NCBI RefSeq assembly: GCF_025567625.1
Contig: NZ_JAOQJC010000014.1
Location: 91,651 to 155,650 of the forward strand
Direction of reading: 5' to 3'
DNA: 64,000 bases
Source of the DNA: Paenibacillus sp. J5C2022
Lineage (GTDB): Bacteria > Bacillota > Bacilli > Paenibacillales > Paenibacillaceae
This document shows, one piece after another, positions 44,402 through 53,291 of the stretch (position 1 is its first letter; every line of letters begins with the position of its first letter). The notes beneath the pieces are model-generated. The model did not search any database and was not told the DNA's origin. It was given only the letters and a program-made list of their open reading frames with translations. A program made the translations under genes and the position numbers.

Positions 44402-45181
44402 TTGCAAATTCATATTTACCAGGATGCCGACATGACTGGCAAGCAAGCAGCTATAAACGCTGCAGTATGGATCAATACATGCATTCAAGAAAGGGGAAAG
44501 GCGAGAATCGTGCTTTCAACCGGCGCATCGCAATTCCCATTTTTCGAGCACTTCGTGCAGCAGCCGATCGATTGGGCCGCCGTCGAGATGTTCCATCTTG
44601 ACGAATATATCGGACTATCGGAATCGCATCCCGCAAGCTTTCGGAAATATTTGAAGGAACGCTTCGCTTCACGCGTCCCGTTAGGCAAGGCTTACTTCGT
44701 CGACGGTGATAGCGCAGATGTGTCCCAAAGTCTGATCAGACTGGAGCAGCTAATTGCGGAAGCGCCACTAGACTTGGGGCTTATCGGGATAGGTGAGAAT
44801 GCGCATATCGCCTTTAACGATCCGCCTGCCGACTTCTCAGCACGTACCGCATACAAGATCGTCGATCTGGATGACGATTGCAAGACGCAGCAAGTGCGCG
44901 AGGGATGGTTCCAAGATCTTGACCATGTACCAAAGCAGGCCATCTCCATGACCGTTCATGGTATTATGAGCTGCAGTAAAATCATCTCCGTCGTTCCTCA
45001 CGAAGTAAAGGCCAATGCCATCAAGCGAACGTTGGAAAGCGATCTGACCAACCTTATACCGGCTACCATGCTGAAATCCCATGCCGACTGGTCCTTATAC
45101 TTGGATCCTGCATCCGCCTCTCTGCTTCCAATCCGTCTGGTGGCGGCCACTTCTCAATATGCGGAAGCCCCCACAAAGTGA
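44402..45181 (+). CDS. nagB: Glucosamine-6-phosphate deaminase-like protein
   Basis: 259 residues from a TTG with AAAGGAG 9 bp upstream. NagB/RpiA fold: ARIVLSTGASQFPFF phosphate loop (near 35-50), FHLDEYIGL (near 65), the catalytic GLIGIGENAHIAFNDPP (near 130-146), and MTVHGIMSCSKII. It should turn glucosamine-6-phosphate into fructose-6-phosphate and ammonia, the reverse direction of GlmS. Divergent from the strict NagB consensus (ENAHIAFND where GxDGHIAFNE is usual), so it may act on a related amino sugar. The stop lies inside a dispersed repeat. Confidence 0.82.
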   Translation: MQIHIYQDADMTGKQAAINAAVWINTCIQERGKARIVLSTGASQFPFFEHFVQQPIDWAAVEMFHLDEYIGLSESHPASFRKYLKERFASRVPLGKAYFVDGDSADVSQSLIRLEQLIAEAPLDLGLIGIGENAHIAFNDPPADFSARTAYKIVDLDDDCKTQQVREGWFQDLDHVPKQAISMTVHGIMSCSKIISVVPHEVKANAIKRTLESDLTNLIPATMLKSHADWSLYLDPASASLLPIRLVAATSQYAEAPTK

Positions 45182-45228
45182 AGCTTTGCTTCGAAGCTTA
45201 CTGGGGTACTTTGCGAGGAGCACGGAGC
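45169..45228. repeat. Dispersed palindromic element, copy 2 (overlaps nagB end)
   Basis: Shares 31 identical bases (45189-45219) with 27902-27932. Left arm CCCCCACAAAGTG encodes the last residues and stop of nagB; right arm is TACTTTGCGAGG. This copy has a less perfect stem than copy 1. Confidence 0.8.
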
Positions 45229-45252
45229 TTATCAATTTTTTATACAACAAAT

Positions 45253-45283
45253 AAGCCTTTAGATCGTTGCCGATCTAAAGGCT
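45253..45283 (+). terminator. Terminator after nagB
   Basis: AAGCCTTTAGATCG-TTGC-CGATCTAAAGGCTT perfect stem; weak T tail on either strand, so it may serve both nagB and the tRNA-Leu genes. Confidence 0.7.
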
Positions 45284-45298
45284 TCTAATGTATTGGGA

Positions 45299-45381
45299 TG
45301 GTGCGCGTAGAGGGACTTGAACCCCCACGGTCTCCCGCCAGATCCTAAGTCTGGTGCGTCTGCCAATTCCGCCATACGCGC
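45299..45381 (-). tRNA. tRNA-Leu(UAG), host copy
   Basis: Long variable arm, anticodon stem CCAGA/TCTGG with loop CTTAGGA (anticodon UAG), encoded CCA. Differs from the attL/attR copies at a few stem positions. Confidence 0.95.
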
Positions 45382-45513
45382 TTATTTGTTGCTCAGAAAT
45401 ATAATATACAGCATTTTGATTAGGAATGCAAGCAATTTTTTATGAAACAAAATGAACCAAGATTCCGTTCAGGAAAACAAAAACCCCTTCTGCTCGAAAG
45501 GGTTTCTCATGAG

Positions 45514-45596
45514 TGGTGCGCGTAGAGGGACTTGAACCCCCACGGTTTCCCGCTAGATCCTAAGTCTAGTGCGTCTGCCAATTCCGCCATACGCGC
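45514..45596 (-). tRNA. tRNA-Leu(UAG) at the left attachment site, CCA encoded
   Basis: Complete tRNA-Leu with anticodon UAG and an encoded CCA (45514-45516). Its body is identical to 63733-63812. Because transcription runs leftwards, integration has placed this copy behind element DNA, away from the original promoter. Confidence 0.93.
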
Positions 45597-45599
45597 GCT
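45517..45599. repeat. attL: 83-bp direct repeat of the integrated element
   Basis: Identical to 63733-63815. The repeat covers the whole tRNA-Leu except its CCA, plus 3 bp beyond its 5' end. Sequence differs on both outer sides, which fixes the boundaries. Confidence 0.93.
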
Positions 45600-45663
45600 A
45601 CTATGCGGCTTCTCGGCGATTGTGTCCGCGTGATATTCGGGCTTTGCGTTAGACTCTTTTCGA

Positions 45664-45696
45664 TGGCTTAAACGTTGGCTTAACGTTGGCTTAACG
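45664..45696. promoter_or_regulatory. Candidate integrase arm-type sites, left end
   Basis: Three copies of TGGCTTAACG type: 45664-45674 (with one extra A), 45676-45685 and 45687-45696. The same motif recurs at the right end. Read as integrase arm sites by position and symmetry; inference. Confidence 0.6.
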
Positions 45697-45787
45697 AATC
45701 TAACGTGGCATACCCCGCACTTACCGCACAAAAGCGTACCTTATAACCTAACGAAATTATAGCACGGAGGCTTGACGAGGTACAAAC

Positions 45788-45837
45788 GAAAAAAAGGCGG
45801 CCGATCCCCGGAAACGATTCCCGAGAAGCGACCGCCA
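45788..45837 (-). terminator. Terminator at the left end of the element
   Basis: GGCGGTCGC...GATCGGCCGCC stem with an inner TCGGGAA/TTTCCGG arm, then TTTTTTTCG on the minus strand. It would end late transcription before attL. The DNA between here and the HTH gene at 46351 has no supported gene. Confidence 0.7.
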
Positions 45838-46198
45838 TGTATTGCGTTTACATTTATTACCATTGAGTTAAAAATTGATTCGCCGATTGTATATGCAGCA
45901 GCCGAGGGGTCCGCGATGGCACCCGTTGGGGGCCTGCGCCGCTTGCCGTCAGTCCGCGCTAGACACCGAATCTAGCGAGTACATTCCGATCGGATTCCGA
46001 AACCCGAAACCCCGCGTCACGTCTACGTTTTCAGCGATTAGCACCGTTTTAGCGTCCGATATAGTCCGATCCTATTTGCACTATTACACATATGGACGGC
46101 CAAACCCCGTGAGTTTTCGGAGGTCGTCCGTCCCAGGACCTCGCTGCAGGTGTTTTCGCCATTTGTAAAGCGTTGTAAACACGTAATTCCCCGTATTT

Positions 46199-46305
46199 GT
46201 AACCTTCCGTAGCCCGACGTAACCTTCCGCAACCCCGTGTGTAATCGTAATTACTACGTTTAACTCGTCAATGCTACGTTATTCGTGAATCGTCCGGAAG
46301 GTTAC
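46199..46305. repeat. Repeated and inverted GTAACCTTCCG motifs
   Basis: GTAACCTTCCG at 46199-46209 and 46219-46229 (20 bp apart, two helical turns) and its reverse complement at 46295-46305, in a gene-free stretch beside the HTH gene. Possible regulator or packaging site. Confidence 0.6.
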
Positions 46306-46350
46306 AACGGTGATACGCTTGCCTTACGTCAATTACCACTTTACTTTACA

Positions 46351-46731
46351 TTAGCGCTCGCTTTGACGTGCTTTCAACGCTTCCAATCGCTGCCTTAACG
46401 CTTCAACGTCCGTCGTCTTATCGGTCTGCTTCGTTTCCACTTCGACCTTATCCGTCAGCATGGCGTTAGCTTGTAGGATAAGCTTTGCGGCCGCTGCCGA
46501 CTTATTATCGATAGCGCTTCGAAGCATGGCGTCCATTACTCCGCCTAATCGATCGGACGTGTAGCGCTTTACCTCCGCTCGCAGTTCCGTGTTAAACTCG
46601 TCAGTCCTCCGCCAAGCGTGCAGCGTCTGCCTTGATACGCCGCAAAGTGCCGCGATTTCCTCCAACGTTTTGCCGCCATGCTTCGGCTGTATTAGCCATT
46701 CGATTGCCGTATACTGTTCCGGTTTTAACAT
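46351..46731 (-). CDS. Phage helix-turn-helix protein (phBC6A51/small-terminase-like)
   Basis: 126 residues from the ATG at 46731 with AAAGGGG upstream. N-terminal HTH (GGKTLEEIAALCGVSRQTLH, residues 20-40, then AWRR) and a helical, charged C-terminus (TDVEALRQRLEALKARQSER), the arrangement of phBC6A51-type proteins that often accompany terminases. No terminase large subunit follows, so its role here is open: it might recognise DNA for packaging or act as a regulator. Last gene of the leftward late block. Confidence 0.7.
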   Translation of the reverse strand: MLKPEQYTAIEWLIQPKHGGKTLEEIAALCGVSRQTLHAWRRTDEFNTELRAEVKRYTSDRLGGVMDAMLRSAIDNKSAAAAKLILQANAMLTDKVEVETKQTDKTTDVEALRQRLEALKARQSER

Positions 46732-46793
46732 AATTGCGTATCCCCTTTCGTATAAAAAAGAAGCCCCGACCAATTGGCGAGACTTCTTCGTGA

Positions 46794-47333
46794 TTATTTG
46801 GTTACTTCGTTCACTTCCGGTTCTCGTTCCGTCGATTGCAGCGCTTCGAGTTCGAGCTGAAGACCGGTTAACTCTTCTTCGAGTTCCGCTATCTTCTCGG
46901 CCTTCTCGGCGTTGACTTCTTTGACAAGTTTAGCGTATTCCTCGTCGCTCATACCGTCTTTGTATACATAGCGCAGCTTATACTCGGGATCGTTTACATA
47001 CTCTAGTTTTTCCTCTACTTCGACAATGCGGCCTTTTATAATTTCGATGCGGACTTCCTTCTGATATAACTCTCTCGATAACGTAATAATAGCGTTGTTG
47101 TCGCCTTCAGCCGGTTTATAATAAACGCCACGACCTAAACCTTCACTTAACTCGCGAACCGGCGCGTAACTCTTACCATCGATAACGATTACGTCACTCA
47201 TACGTTTTCCGTCGAGATAGAGTTCCGCCACCGACCCTACTTTCTTGCCGATCATTGACGCCTGCTCCGCCAAGGCTTGACCGCTGAACATAAGTACCGC
47301 GCCTATAACAATTCCGATAGCTACCTTCTTCAT
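46794..47333 (-). CDS. Secreted stalk-domain protein
   Basis: 179 residues from the ATG at 47333 (GGGAGG upstream). Signal peptide 1-22 (KKVAIGIVIGAVLMFSGQAL), then a copper-amine-oxidase-N/stalk-like domain (VAELYLDGKRMSDVIVIDGKSYAPVRELSEGLG, residues 35-70, given here only as landmarks), and a Glu-rich coiled coil at the end. Such proteins occur in Paenibacillus prophages near tail genes. Possibly surface-attached in the lysogen; function unknown. Confidence 0.75.
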   Translation of the reverse strand: MKKVAIGIVIGAVLMFSGQALAEQASMIGKKVGSVAELYLDGKRMSDVIVIDGKSYAPVRELSEGLGRGVYYKPAEGDNNAIITLSRELYQKEVRIEIIKGRIVEVEEKLEYVNDPEYKLRYVYKDGMSDEEYAKLVKEVNAEKAEKIAELEEELTGLQLELEALQSTEREPEVNEVTK

Positions 47334-47391
47334 GGTATAACCTCCCATATTTTTATGATAAGTATAACATCGGAAAGTAGCTAAAGGAAAA

Positions 47392-49299
47392 TTAAGGCGT
47401 TGCACTCTCTAGTGCCGATAAGCGGGATTCGATGCTTGCTAATCTACTCGTTAAGCCATCTACGTTGGATTGCGGGAAATTAATGACCGGAGTGTCTTGG
47501 AAGTCCACTAAATTAGTAGCTATAACAAATGTATTGCCGCCGACGATCAACGAACTTCCCGGTTGTGCTGTTATATTGAATAGCCCGTTCGTCCCCGAAA
47601 TCGTACCGCTATGCCCTCCGGACTGTCCGAAGAAGCGTAGCTCCTGATAGCCGAATGCATCCGTTGTGTCGATGCTGATTCGCTTCGTACCGGTATTATC
47701 ATACGATCGTAGCCCGCCCGGTTCTAACGCGACATGCTGCGTTGTTCCGGCTGTCTTGACCGTGGAAGCAACGATAGTCCCGCCGTTGATGAATGATCCG
47801 TTTACGGTACCTCCGATAATCGTTCCCGCGCTCACCGTTCCGCTAAACGTCCCGTCTACGCCTTGTAACGTTCCCGTGAAAGTACCGCCTGCCGCCGACA
47901 GGTTCCCGGTGAACGTGCCATCAACGGCTTGCAACGTACCGGCGAAAGTCCCGCTAGCAGCCTGTAGCGATCCCGAAAACGTCCCGGCCGCCGCTTCGAG
48001 TGTCCCCGAAAACTTAGCATTCCCCGTCGCCGCGTCCTGCCATATCGTCTTATTTCCGGACTTATTGTACATCGCCATGCCGTACTCGCCAGGCCCCGTC
48101 TGCCCTAGCCGGATAAGCTCACGGTTAAAGTCGTCGGATATACGCATCCCTAGCCCGTCGACTAGCGTAATGGAATCGTCGTACTTTTCTCCCTTTAAGA
48201 CGGCGTTCTTACTCGTATACACCATCGCTTGCTTCCCGGCCACCGTAGCACGAAACAGGACGTCGCCGTTGGATAGCTCGCGGAAATTGGCTAGGACGAC
48301 ACGGCCGCGCTTCGGTTCAAACGGGTACCGCTCGAAACGGTGGACGCGGGCATCGAATCGGTAGCCCATCGGTTCATCGATCACCGTTACAGTGTCGCCG
48401 ACCTCCCGAATGGCGTCCGCCTTGAACTCGATATCGACTTTTTCGAGCTGAACGAAGTCGATTTCGTAGGCCACTTTCGGAAGCTCGACCGTTTTAAGAT
48501 GCCGTTCCATAGCGGCCAATAATGCGGGCTGCTCGTCGATTTCCGGGAACTCCACTTTGCCCATGTACGGATTGGCGGCGTCAAAATATTGGCTATCGAT
48601 ATACTTCGTTGTGTGTCCGGCGTGTCCTTCGATCGTAAGCCCGTTCTTGCCGTAGCCATATAACCGCGTTATCCGTTCCATCGAATGGCTTTTCCGGATG
48701 ATACCCGTCAGGTTTTTCTTGTAACGGATTTCGACGCCATGATTCCCGCCCTTCCTCGTCGTCAACGTTATGCCGTAGTTATCGAAACTCCGCTCGGCCC
48801 CGTACAGTTCGCGCGTCTGATTCAATAACGCCAGCTTCGAGTCTTCCCCGAAGTTGAATACGTCCTGATTCGGAAAAGAACCCTCCACCGTAAAAGTGAA
48901 GGGCGTCTCGTTTCCGATCAATCCGAGCAAGTATTCCGGCGGCTTGTTGGCGGCAAAGTCCACGAAGTCGTCGAGGAAATATTGTCCGAGTCTGAACGCC
49001 ACGTGGTACGCCACAACTCGCTTATATATTCGGAGGCCTTCGCGGACCTCGTTGACGTCCTTAATGACGAACCGCTGGCCCCGCTCGATCCCATCCGGAA
49101 ACTTAACCTCGTTGTCTTCGATTAAACCCTCGTAACGGTCGGAATCGTCGGGCAGCTTCGGATATAGGAAGGATACGAAGTAATCGCCGTTAAGCTCTTC
49201 AGTAACCGCAACGTCGGCCGCTTTAGCTAGTATTTGCTTAGCGGGCTGTCCGTTGATAATCGAATGCAGCTCAAGTCGGCTGCGGAATTTTTGCGTCAT
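47392..49299 (-). CDS. Phage tail tip/endopeptidase-like protein with fibre repeats
   Basis: 635 residues. The first 370 resemble the prophage tail-endopeptidase (tail tip, Tal-like) family. Residues about 420-540 are beta-helical repeats of the type GTFSGTLQAxDGTFTG, as in fibre shafts. The end is a short coiled coil (LTSRLASIESRLSALESATP) likely to trimerise. It would form the baseplate tip and host contact. Overlaps the tape-measure stop by 4 bp. Confidence 0.85.
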   Translation of the reverse strand: MTQKFRSRLELHSIINGQPAKQILAKAADVAVTEELNGDYFVSFLYPKLPDDSDRYEGLIEDNEVKFPDGIERGQRFVIKDVNEVREGLRIYKRVVAYHVAFRLGQYFLDDFVDFAANKPPEYLLGLIGNETPFTFTVEGSFPNQDVFNFGEDSKLALLNQTRELYGAERSFDNYGITLTTRKGGNHGVEIRYKKNLTGIIRKSHSMERITRLYGYGKNGLTIEGHAGHTTKYIDSQYFDAANPYMGKVEFPEIDEQPALLAAMERHLKTVELPKVAYEIDFVQLEKVDIEFKADAIREVGDTVTVIDEPMGYRFDARVHRFERYPFEPKRGRVVLANFRELSNGDVLFRATVAGKQAMVYTSKNAVLKGEKYDDSITLVDGLGMRISDDFNRELIRLGQTGPGEYGMAMYNKSGNKTIWQDAATGNAKFSGTLEAAAGTFSGSLQAASGTFAGTLQAVDGTFTGNLSAAGGTFTGTLQGVDGTFSGTVSAGTIIGGTVNGSFINGGTIVASTVKTAGTTQHVALEPGGLRSYDNTGTKRISIDTTDAFGYQELRFFGQSGGHSGTISGTNGLFNITAQPGSSLIVGGNTFVIATNLVDFQDTPVINFPQSNVDGLTSRLASIESRLSALESATP

Positions 49300-52200
49300 T
49301 GACTTCCCCCTCCGTTTTGGTAGCCGCTGCGCCGAAGTTCTGCCGCCATATCGACGGCTGTCCGGCCAAGCGCGCGCATGTCTATTTCGTCCTCTAGTAC
49401 CGGATCGTTTACTTCCATGCCGACTACTCGGTCGATATTGTACGTATTACCGCCGCCGTTTCTTCCTTCGAGCATACTCCGAATCTGTCCCGGCGTAAGA
49501 ACAACTTCGCCCGCCCGCAGTACGGCCGTCACCTCGTCCGGCATGAGCATATCCCCCGCCGAGAAGTTCCGTTGTCCGACAATGCCGCCGTTATGGAATA
49601 TCGGCAGTCCGTCCACTCCGAGCCATTTACCAATGCTTCCGTCATAGGTTGCGCCTAACTCGGCCCCGAGCCGTTGGTTATCGGCTTTGAGTCTCGCCTT
49701 CCCTTCCGCATCCGCCGTGTGCCAGGCTTTAGCGTTAGCTTGCATCTGCGCGATGATCGAAGATTTAACGCCATCGCCAACGCCGGTCATAATCGACTCG
49801 TACTCCGTCTTGAACCGTTCCAGCTCGGCCAATATCTCCGCATTAGTCGAAGCAAAAGCCGTATAGCGGGCATCTTCCGTCTTCTCGTAGATCGCCACGA
49901 AGTCGCCGTTAAACTCTTCAAGCAGCGTCTTCATTTCGCCGTACCACGATTCGATGTCCGCTTGCTGACGGTCTAGCGCTTCGAGTTGTGCATCCCGTTC
50001 GTCCTCGAGTGCGTCCTTTTGGTCCTCGACGTCCATCTTCCGGAGCTTTTCCTTCAGTTCCGCAAGATGCCGCTGGCCCTTCTCCGACGTGGCTCCGCTG
50101 TACTTCGCAATTTCGGACTGCAAGTCGGCCCGTTCGCGCGCCCGTTCGCCATCGTCGATTAGTTCCGCCTGCTCGTCGTAAAAGGCCCGTATCGCCTTCC
50201 GCCGCTCGTCCAGCGCGTCAAGCTCCGCTTTCTTCTGCTTGTCGATCGCTTTAATTACGTTGTCGGCGGACGCTTCCGCTTTCTTGGCCGCGTCGGCTTC
50301 GGCTTGCTCCGTCTCTCGGATTATGTCCAGCCGCAACCGGTAAAGCTCCGAATCAGCCTGCTTGTAATAGTCGGAATCCTTTTCGTAGCGGCTCCGGACA
50401 CGCGACCAGGCTTCGAGCTTCATGCGTGCTATTTCGGCTTCGCTCTCTCCGGCCAGCGTCATGCGGCGTTCCTCTTGCGTGATCCAATCGGCGGAATGTC
50501 GGAACCGTTCGTCGGCCGTTTCTTCCGCAGACCGTGCCGCATCTGCGGCCATTTGTTCGGCAAGACGTTGTCGGCGGGATTCTGCGTCCATCCATATGTC
50601 ATCGTACTTTTCGTATTGCTTCGCCAACGATTGCAGCCGGTCATGTTCTTGCTGCTCCGTAAGCTGTCCGAGTAGGCGCTTCTTCTCCATTATCTTTAGC
50701 GCAAACTGGTACCCTTCCTCTGCTACTTGCTCAGCGGACTTCTCAGCAGACTTTTTAACGCTACTTCCGCCTCCGCTCCGGCCCGGACCTGTTTTCTCGT
50801 CAGTCCCGCCGCCGCCGCCGTCCGTCGTCCGGAATGCGTCTACGCCCACCGTAAGATCATCGAGCAACTTAGTCGCTTTGTTAATCTCGAACCGCGTCTG
50901 ATTGATTTCGTCGTTAATCCGCTTCTTCGTCTTCTCCACCGCGGCCTTTGCGCCCATCTCGAGAAAACCCGCAACTCCATCCGATAAGAATGCGGCCGCT
51001 TTCGGCTGCGCGCCTTCGATTTTCCTAATTTGATTCATCGCCTCGGAAGCTAGTCTTACCCGCTCTTCGGCTTCCGTTTTTGCCGCCTGTATTACTTTTT
51101 TCGCCGCGGTTATCGCAGCATTTACGCGATCCTTCTCGCCGGTGATATAACCGTCCAGCGCATCTTTGTTTTTAATGTGCCAGCGGTTTTCCTCGTCAAG
51201 TTGGGCGTTCAAGTCCGGATATTCCTGCTTGAGCTGCTTAATGATGGTTGCCAGCCGCGCTTTCTGCTCTTCGGACAACTTTTCGCGGGCATTCAGCTCG
51301 TCGTATTCGGTGGATAGCGCTTCGAGAGTAGTTACATTGTCGGCCGCCGCGATATTTGATTGCATTTGTTGCCGCGTTAAGTCGACCAGTGCGCCGAGTG
51401 CTTCGTCCGTCGACTTCTTCATGGTCCGGAGCGCAAATTCCGCCGCTTCTACGTTTTCGTATCCCATATCGGCCAGCTCTTTGTTTATTTCTTTTATAGC
51501 GTCGGCCAAATCGAACATGGCATGCGTATTCTCGATAGTGCCGCGGCCCTCTTCGGCATCCTTCATACGTTGGTTGTATTCGTCTTCGAGTTCGTTCCGC
51601 CGTTCCAGGACGTCATTCAACGTATCGACCTGCGTCTGCATCTGCTTATATTGCTGCGCGCCGAGAATGCCGTCCGTCTTCTCTAACGCCGCGTTAAGCG
51701 CTTCTTGATTCTCGGAAAATTCGCGAGCTGTCTCGCTGCCACTGTTGGCCGCCGCCACATATGCCGAGATTCCCGTTACGACTGCGCCGATTGCCGTTAT
51801 TGCCCATCCGATCGGGCCGAGCGCAATGTTAAGTCCCCGGATCGCTACGGACAGTACGCCGATTGCCGTCGCAAAAGCCAGCGTCGCCGTCGTTGTGGCC
51901 GTTACGGTTGATACGACTTCCTTATTCTCGGACGCCCATCCGGTAAACTGCTTAATAAGCGGCGTCATTTCTTCGGTCATCTTTTGGATCGTCGGCATGT
52001 ACGCTTCGCCCAACTCGGCCCGCGCCATTGCCAACGTCTGATTAAACTCGGATTGCGCGCCCGTGTAACCGGTCATAGCAGTCTCAGCGTTACCCGCAAA
52101 CATAGCAGCCTCCGACATCATGCCGTTATATGCCGCCTGTGCTTTTTGAGCATCCGTCAGCTTGCCCGCGCTTGTGCCGATCGACTTGGCGTAACGGTCG

Positions 52201-52757
52201 TACATGACGGATAGATTCGTCGTGATACCGGCGGCGTCGGTTAGCTCCGAGTTCTGCATCTTAATACCGCGCGTTGCGTTGACGATCGCCTCGCCCCACG
52301 ACAAGTGGGCTTCACGGTTATATGCCGCCGAGTCCGCCATAGCGTTGATAAGCTTGATTGATTCGTCCAGCCCGTAGCCGGTCGATAACGTAGCCTTCAG
52401 CGCATTAGCCGATTCTTGAACCGTCATGAATCCACGGCTCGCCAATTCTTCGGCCGCTTTCGTTACGGCGTCGACGTCATGCCCGAGCGCCTTCGCTACT
52501 TCGGAAACGCCTTGAATCGACATGGCGAGTTGGTTAGCTTCGTCCGCCAGCGTTTTCACCGTCCGTACAAGCCCGACGAGTGCCGCCGATGCCCCGACCG
52601 CCACTAACGCTGATTCGAGATGGCGGAAGCTTGCCGCCGTCTTGCCCGCCCCTATTTTTACGTCCATCAAGTCACGCTTTGCCTGGGCCGTCCCTTGCCG
52701 GAATCTTGCCGTGTTTAACTCGAGTCGCGCCTTGATAGCGCCGATTTCCGTTGCCAT
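49296..52757 (-). CDS. Tail tape measure protein
   Basis: 1153 residues. N-terminal phage minor-tail region (IGAIKARLELNTARFRQGTA), hydrophobic helices near 285-345, long charged helical and coiled-coil regions (EEGYQFALKIMEKKRLLGQL), and a Gly-rich end. The TP901-type tape measure layout sets tail length, and a protein this long implies a long, non-contractile (siphovirus) tail. It shares one base with the upstream 75-residue gene. Confidence 0.9.
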   Translation of the reverse strand: MATEIGAIKARLELNTARFRQGTAQAKRDLMDVKIGAGKTAASFRHLESALVAVGASAALVGLVRTVKTLADEANQLAMSIQGVSEVAKALGHDVDAVTKAAEELASRGFMTVQESANALKATLSTGYGLDESIKLINAMADSAAYNREAHLSWGEAIVNATRGIKMQNSELTDAAGITTNLSVMYDRYAKSIGTSAGKLTDAQKAQAAYNGMMSEAAMFAGNAETAMTGYTGAQSEFNQTLAMARAELGEAYMPTIQKMTEEMTPLIKQFTGWASENKEVVSTVTATTTATLAFATAIGVLSVAIRGLNIALGPIGWAITAIGAVVTGISAYVAAANSGSETAREFSENQEALNAALEKTDGILGAQQYKQMQTQVDTLNDVLERRNELEDEYNQRMKDAEEGRGTIENTHAMFDLADAIKEINKELADMGYENVEAAEFALRTMKKSTDEALGALVDLTRQQMQSNIAAADNVTTLEALSTEYDELNAREKLSEEQKARLATIIKQLKQEYPDLNAQLDEENRWHIKNKDALDGYITGEKDRVNAAITAAKKVIQAAKTEAEERVRLASEAMNQIRKIEGAQPKAAAFLSDGVAGFLEMGAKAAVEKTKKRINDEINQTRFEINKATKLLDDLTVGVDAFRTTDGGGGGTDEKTGPGRSGGGSSVKKSAEKSAEQVAEEGYQFALKIMEKKRLLGQLTEQQEHDRLQSLAKQYEKYDDIWMDAESRRQRLAEQMAADAARSAEETADERFRHSADWITQEERRMTLAGESEAEIARMKLEAWSRVRSRYEKDSDYYKQADSELYRLRLDIIRETEQAEADAAKKAEASADNVIKAIDKQKKAELDALDERRKAIRAFYDEQAELIDDGERARERADLQSEIAKYSGATSEKGQRHLAELKEKLRKMDVEDQKDALEDERDAQLEALDRQQADIESWYGEMKTLLEEFNGDFVAIYEKTEDARYTAFASTNAEILAELERFKTEYESIMTGVGDGVKSSIIAQMQANAKAWHTADAEGKARLKADNQRLGAELGATYDGSIGKWLGVDGLPIFHNGGIVGQRNFSAGDMLMPDEVTAVLRAGEVVLTPGQIRSMLEGRNGGGNTYNIDRVVGMEVNDPVLEDEIDMRALGRTAVDMAAELRRSGYQNGGGSQ

Positions 52758-52984
52758 TAGATCACCGCCTTAACGATCATGCCGACGATTAGCTCCCGGT
52801 ATGGCTCGAGATCGGGCAGCAGCTCCGCATACTCGCCTTCGAGTTTTAAGACGATGCACCGGGCCGCCAACGTTATGATTTCGCGTTTCTCTTCGGGCGC
52901 GGCATCTGATTTAAGCACCGCGTCAATATCGGTAAGATAACGGGTAAGGTCGGCGGCTATCGCTTTATTGATTCCTTCGTTCAT
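52757..52984 (-). CDS. Small phage protein before the tape measure gene
   Basis: 75 residues from the ATG at 52984 (AAAGGGGG upstream). Helical and acidic. Its position directly before the tape measure gene is where tail assembly chaperones sit in siphoviruses, but no frameshift partner is seen. Role inferred from position only. Confidence 0.65.
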   Translation of the reverse strand: MNEGINKAIAADLTRYLTDIDAVLKSDAAPEEKREIITLAARCIVLKLEGEYAELLPDLEPYRELIVGMIVKAVI

Positions 52985-53054
52985 TCTCGTATCCCCCTTT
53001 ATAGTAAAAAAGAAGCCGACGGGCTTTAATAATGGTCCGCCAGCTTTTCGTAGA

Positions 53055-53270
53055 TCAACCGTTAAAAACTGCAAGAATCCGTGCTTTATATGACACGTAT
53101 ATGTTAGCATCTTCGATAGTCTTTGTTTTACCCGCTTGCTCGTATAATCGTGCAAGTATATCCGCATCTACTCGGATATGTTCAACGTCTACTGTACCTG
53201 TAGAACGAGAAGTTACCGCCTCGTCATTTGTGATCGTTACTTGTCCGCTGTCATAACAAATAATTTGCAT
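53055..53270 (-). CDS. Small phage protein, unknown
   Basis: 71 residues with AGGAGG before the ATG. Beta-rich start (MQIICYDSGQVTITNDEAV) and a short helical part. In line with the tail genes and probably part of the same transcript. No recognised family. Confidence 0.6.
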   Translation of the reverse strand: MQIICYDSGQVTITNDEAVTSRSTGTVDVEHIRVDADILARLYEQAGKTKTIEDANIYVSYKARILAVFNG

Positions 53271-53291
53271 TGTTTGTCCCTCCTAGTGGTT

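Noticed and set aside
46199..46305. A CRISPR array
   Set aside because: Only three short motif copies, one inverted, and no spacer regularity. Neither this nor the 51-bp array has a repeat-spacer pattern with unique spacers, and no cas gene is present.
45600..46340. Short open frames in the left end of the element (near 45772 and 46038)
   Set aside because: Composition is not protein-like and starts lack binding sites; the region holds arm sites, a terminator and repeats.
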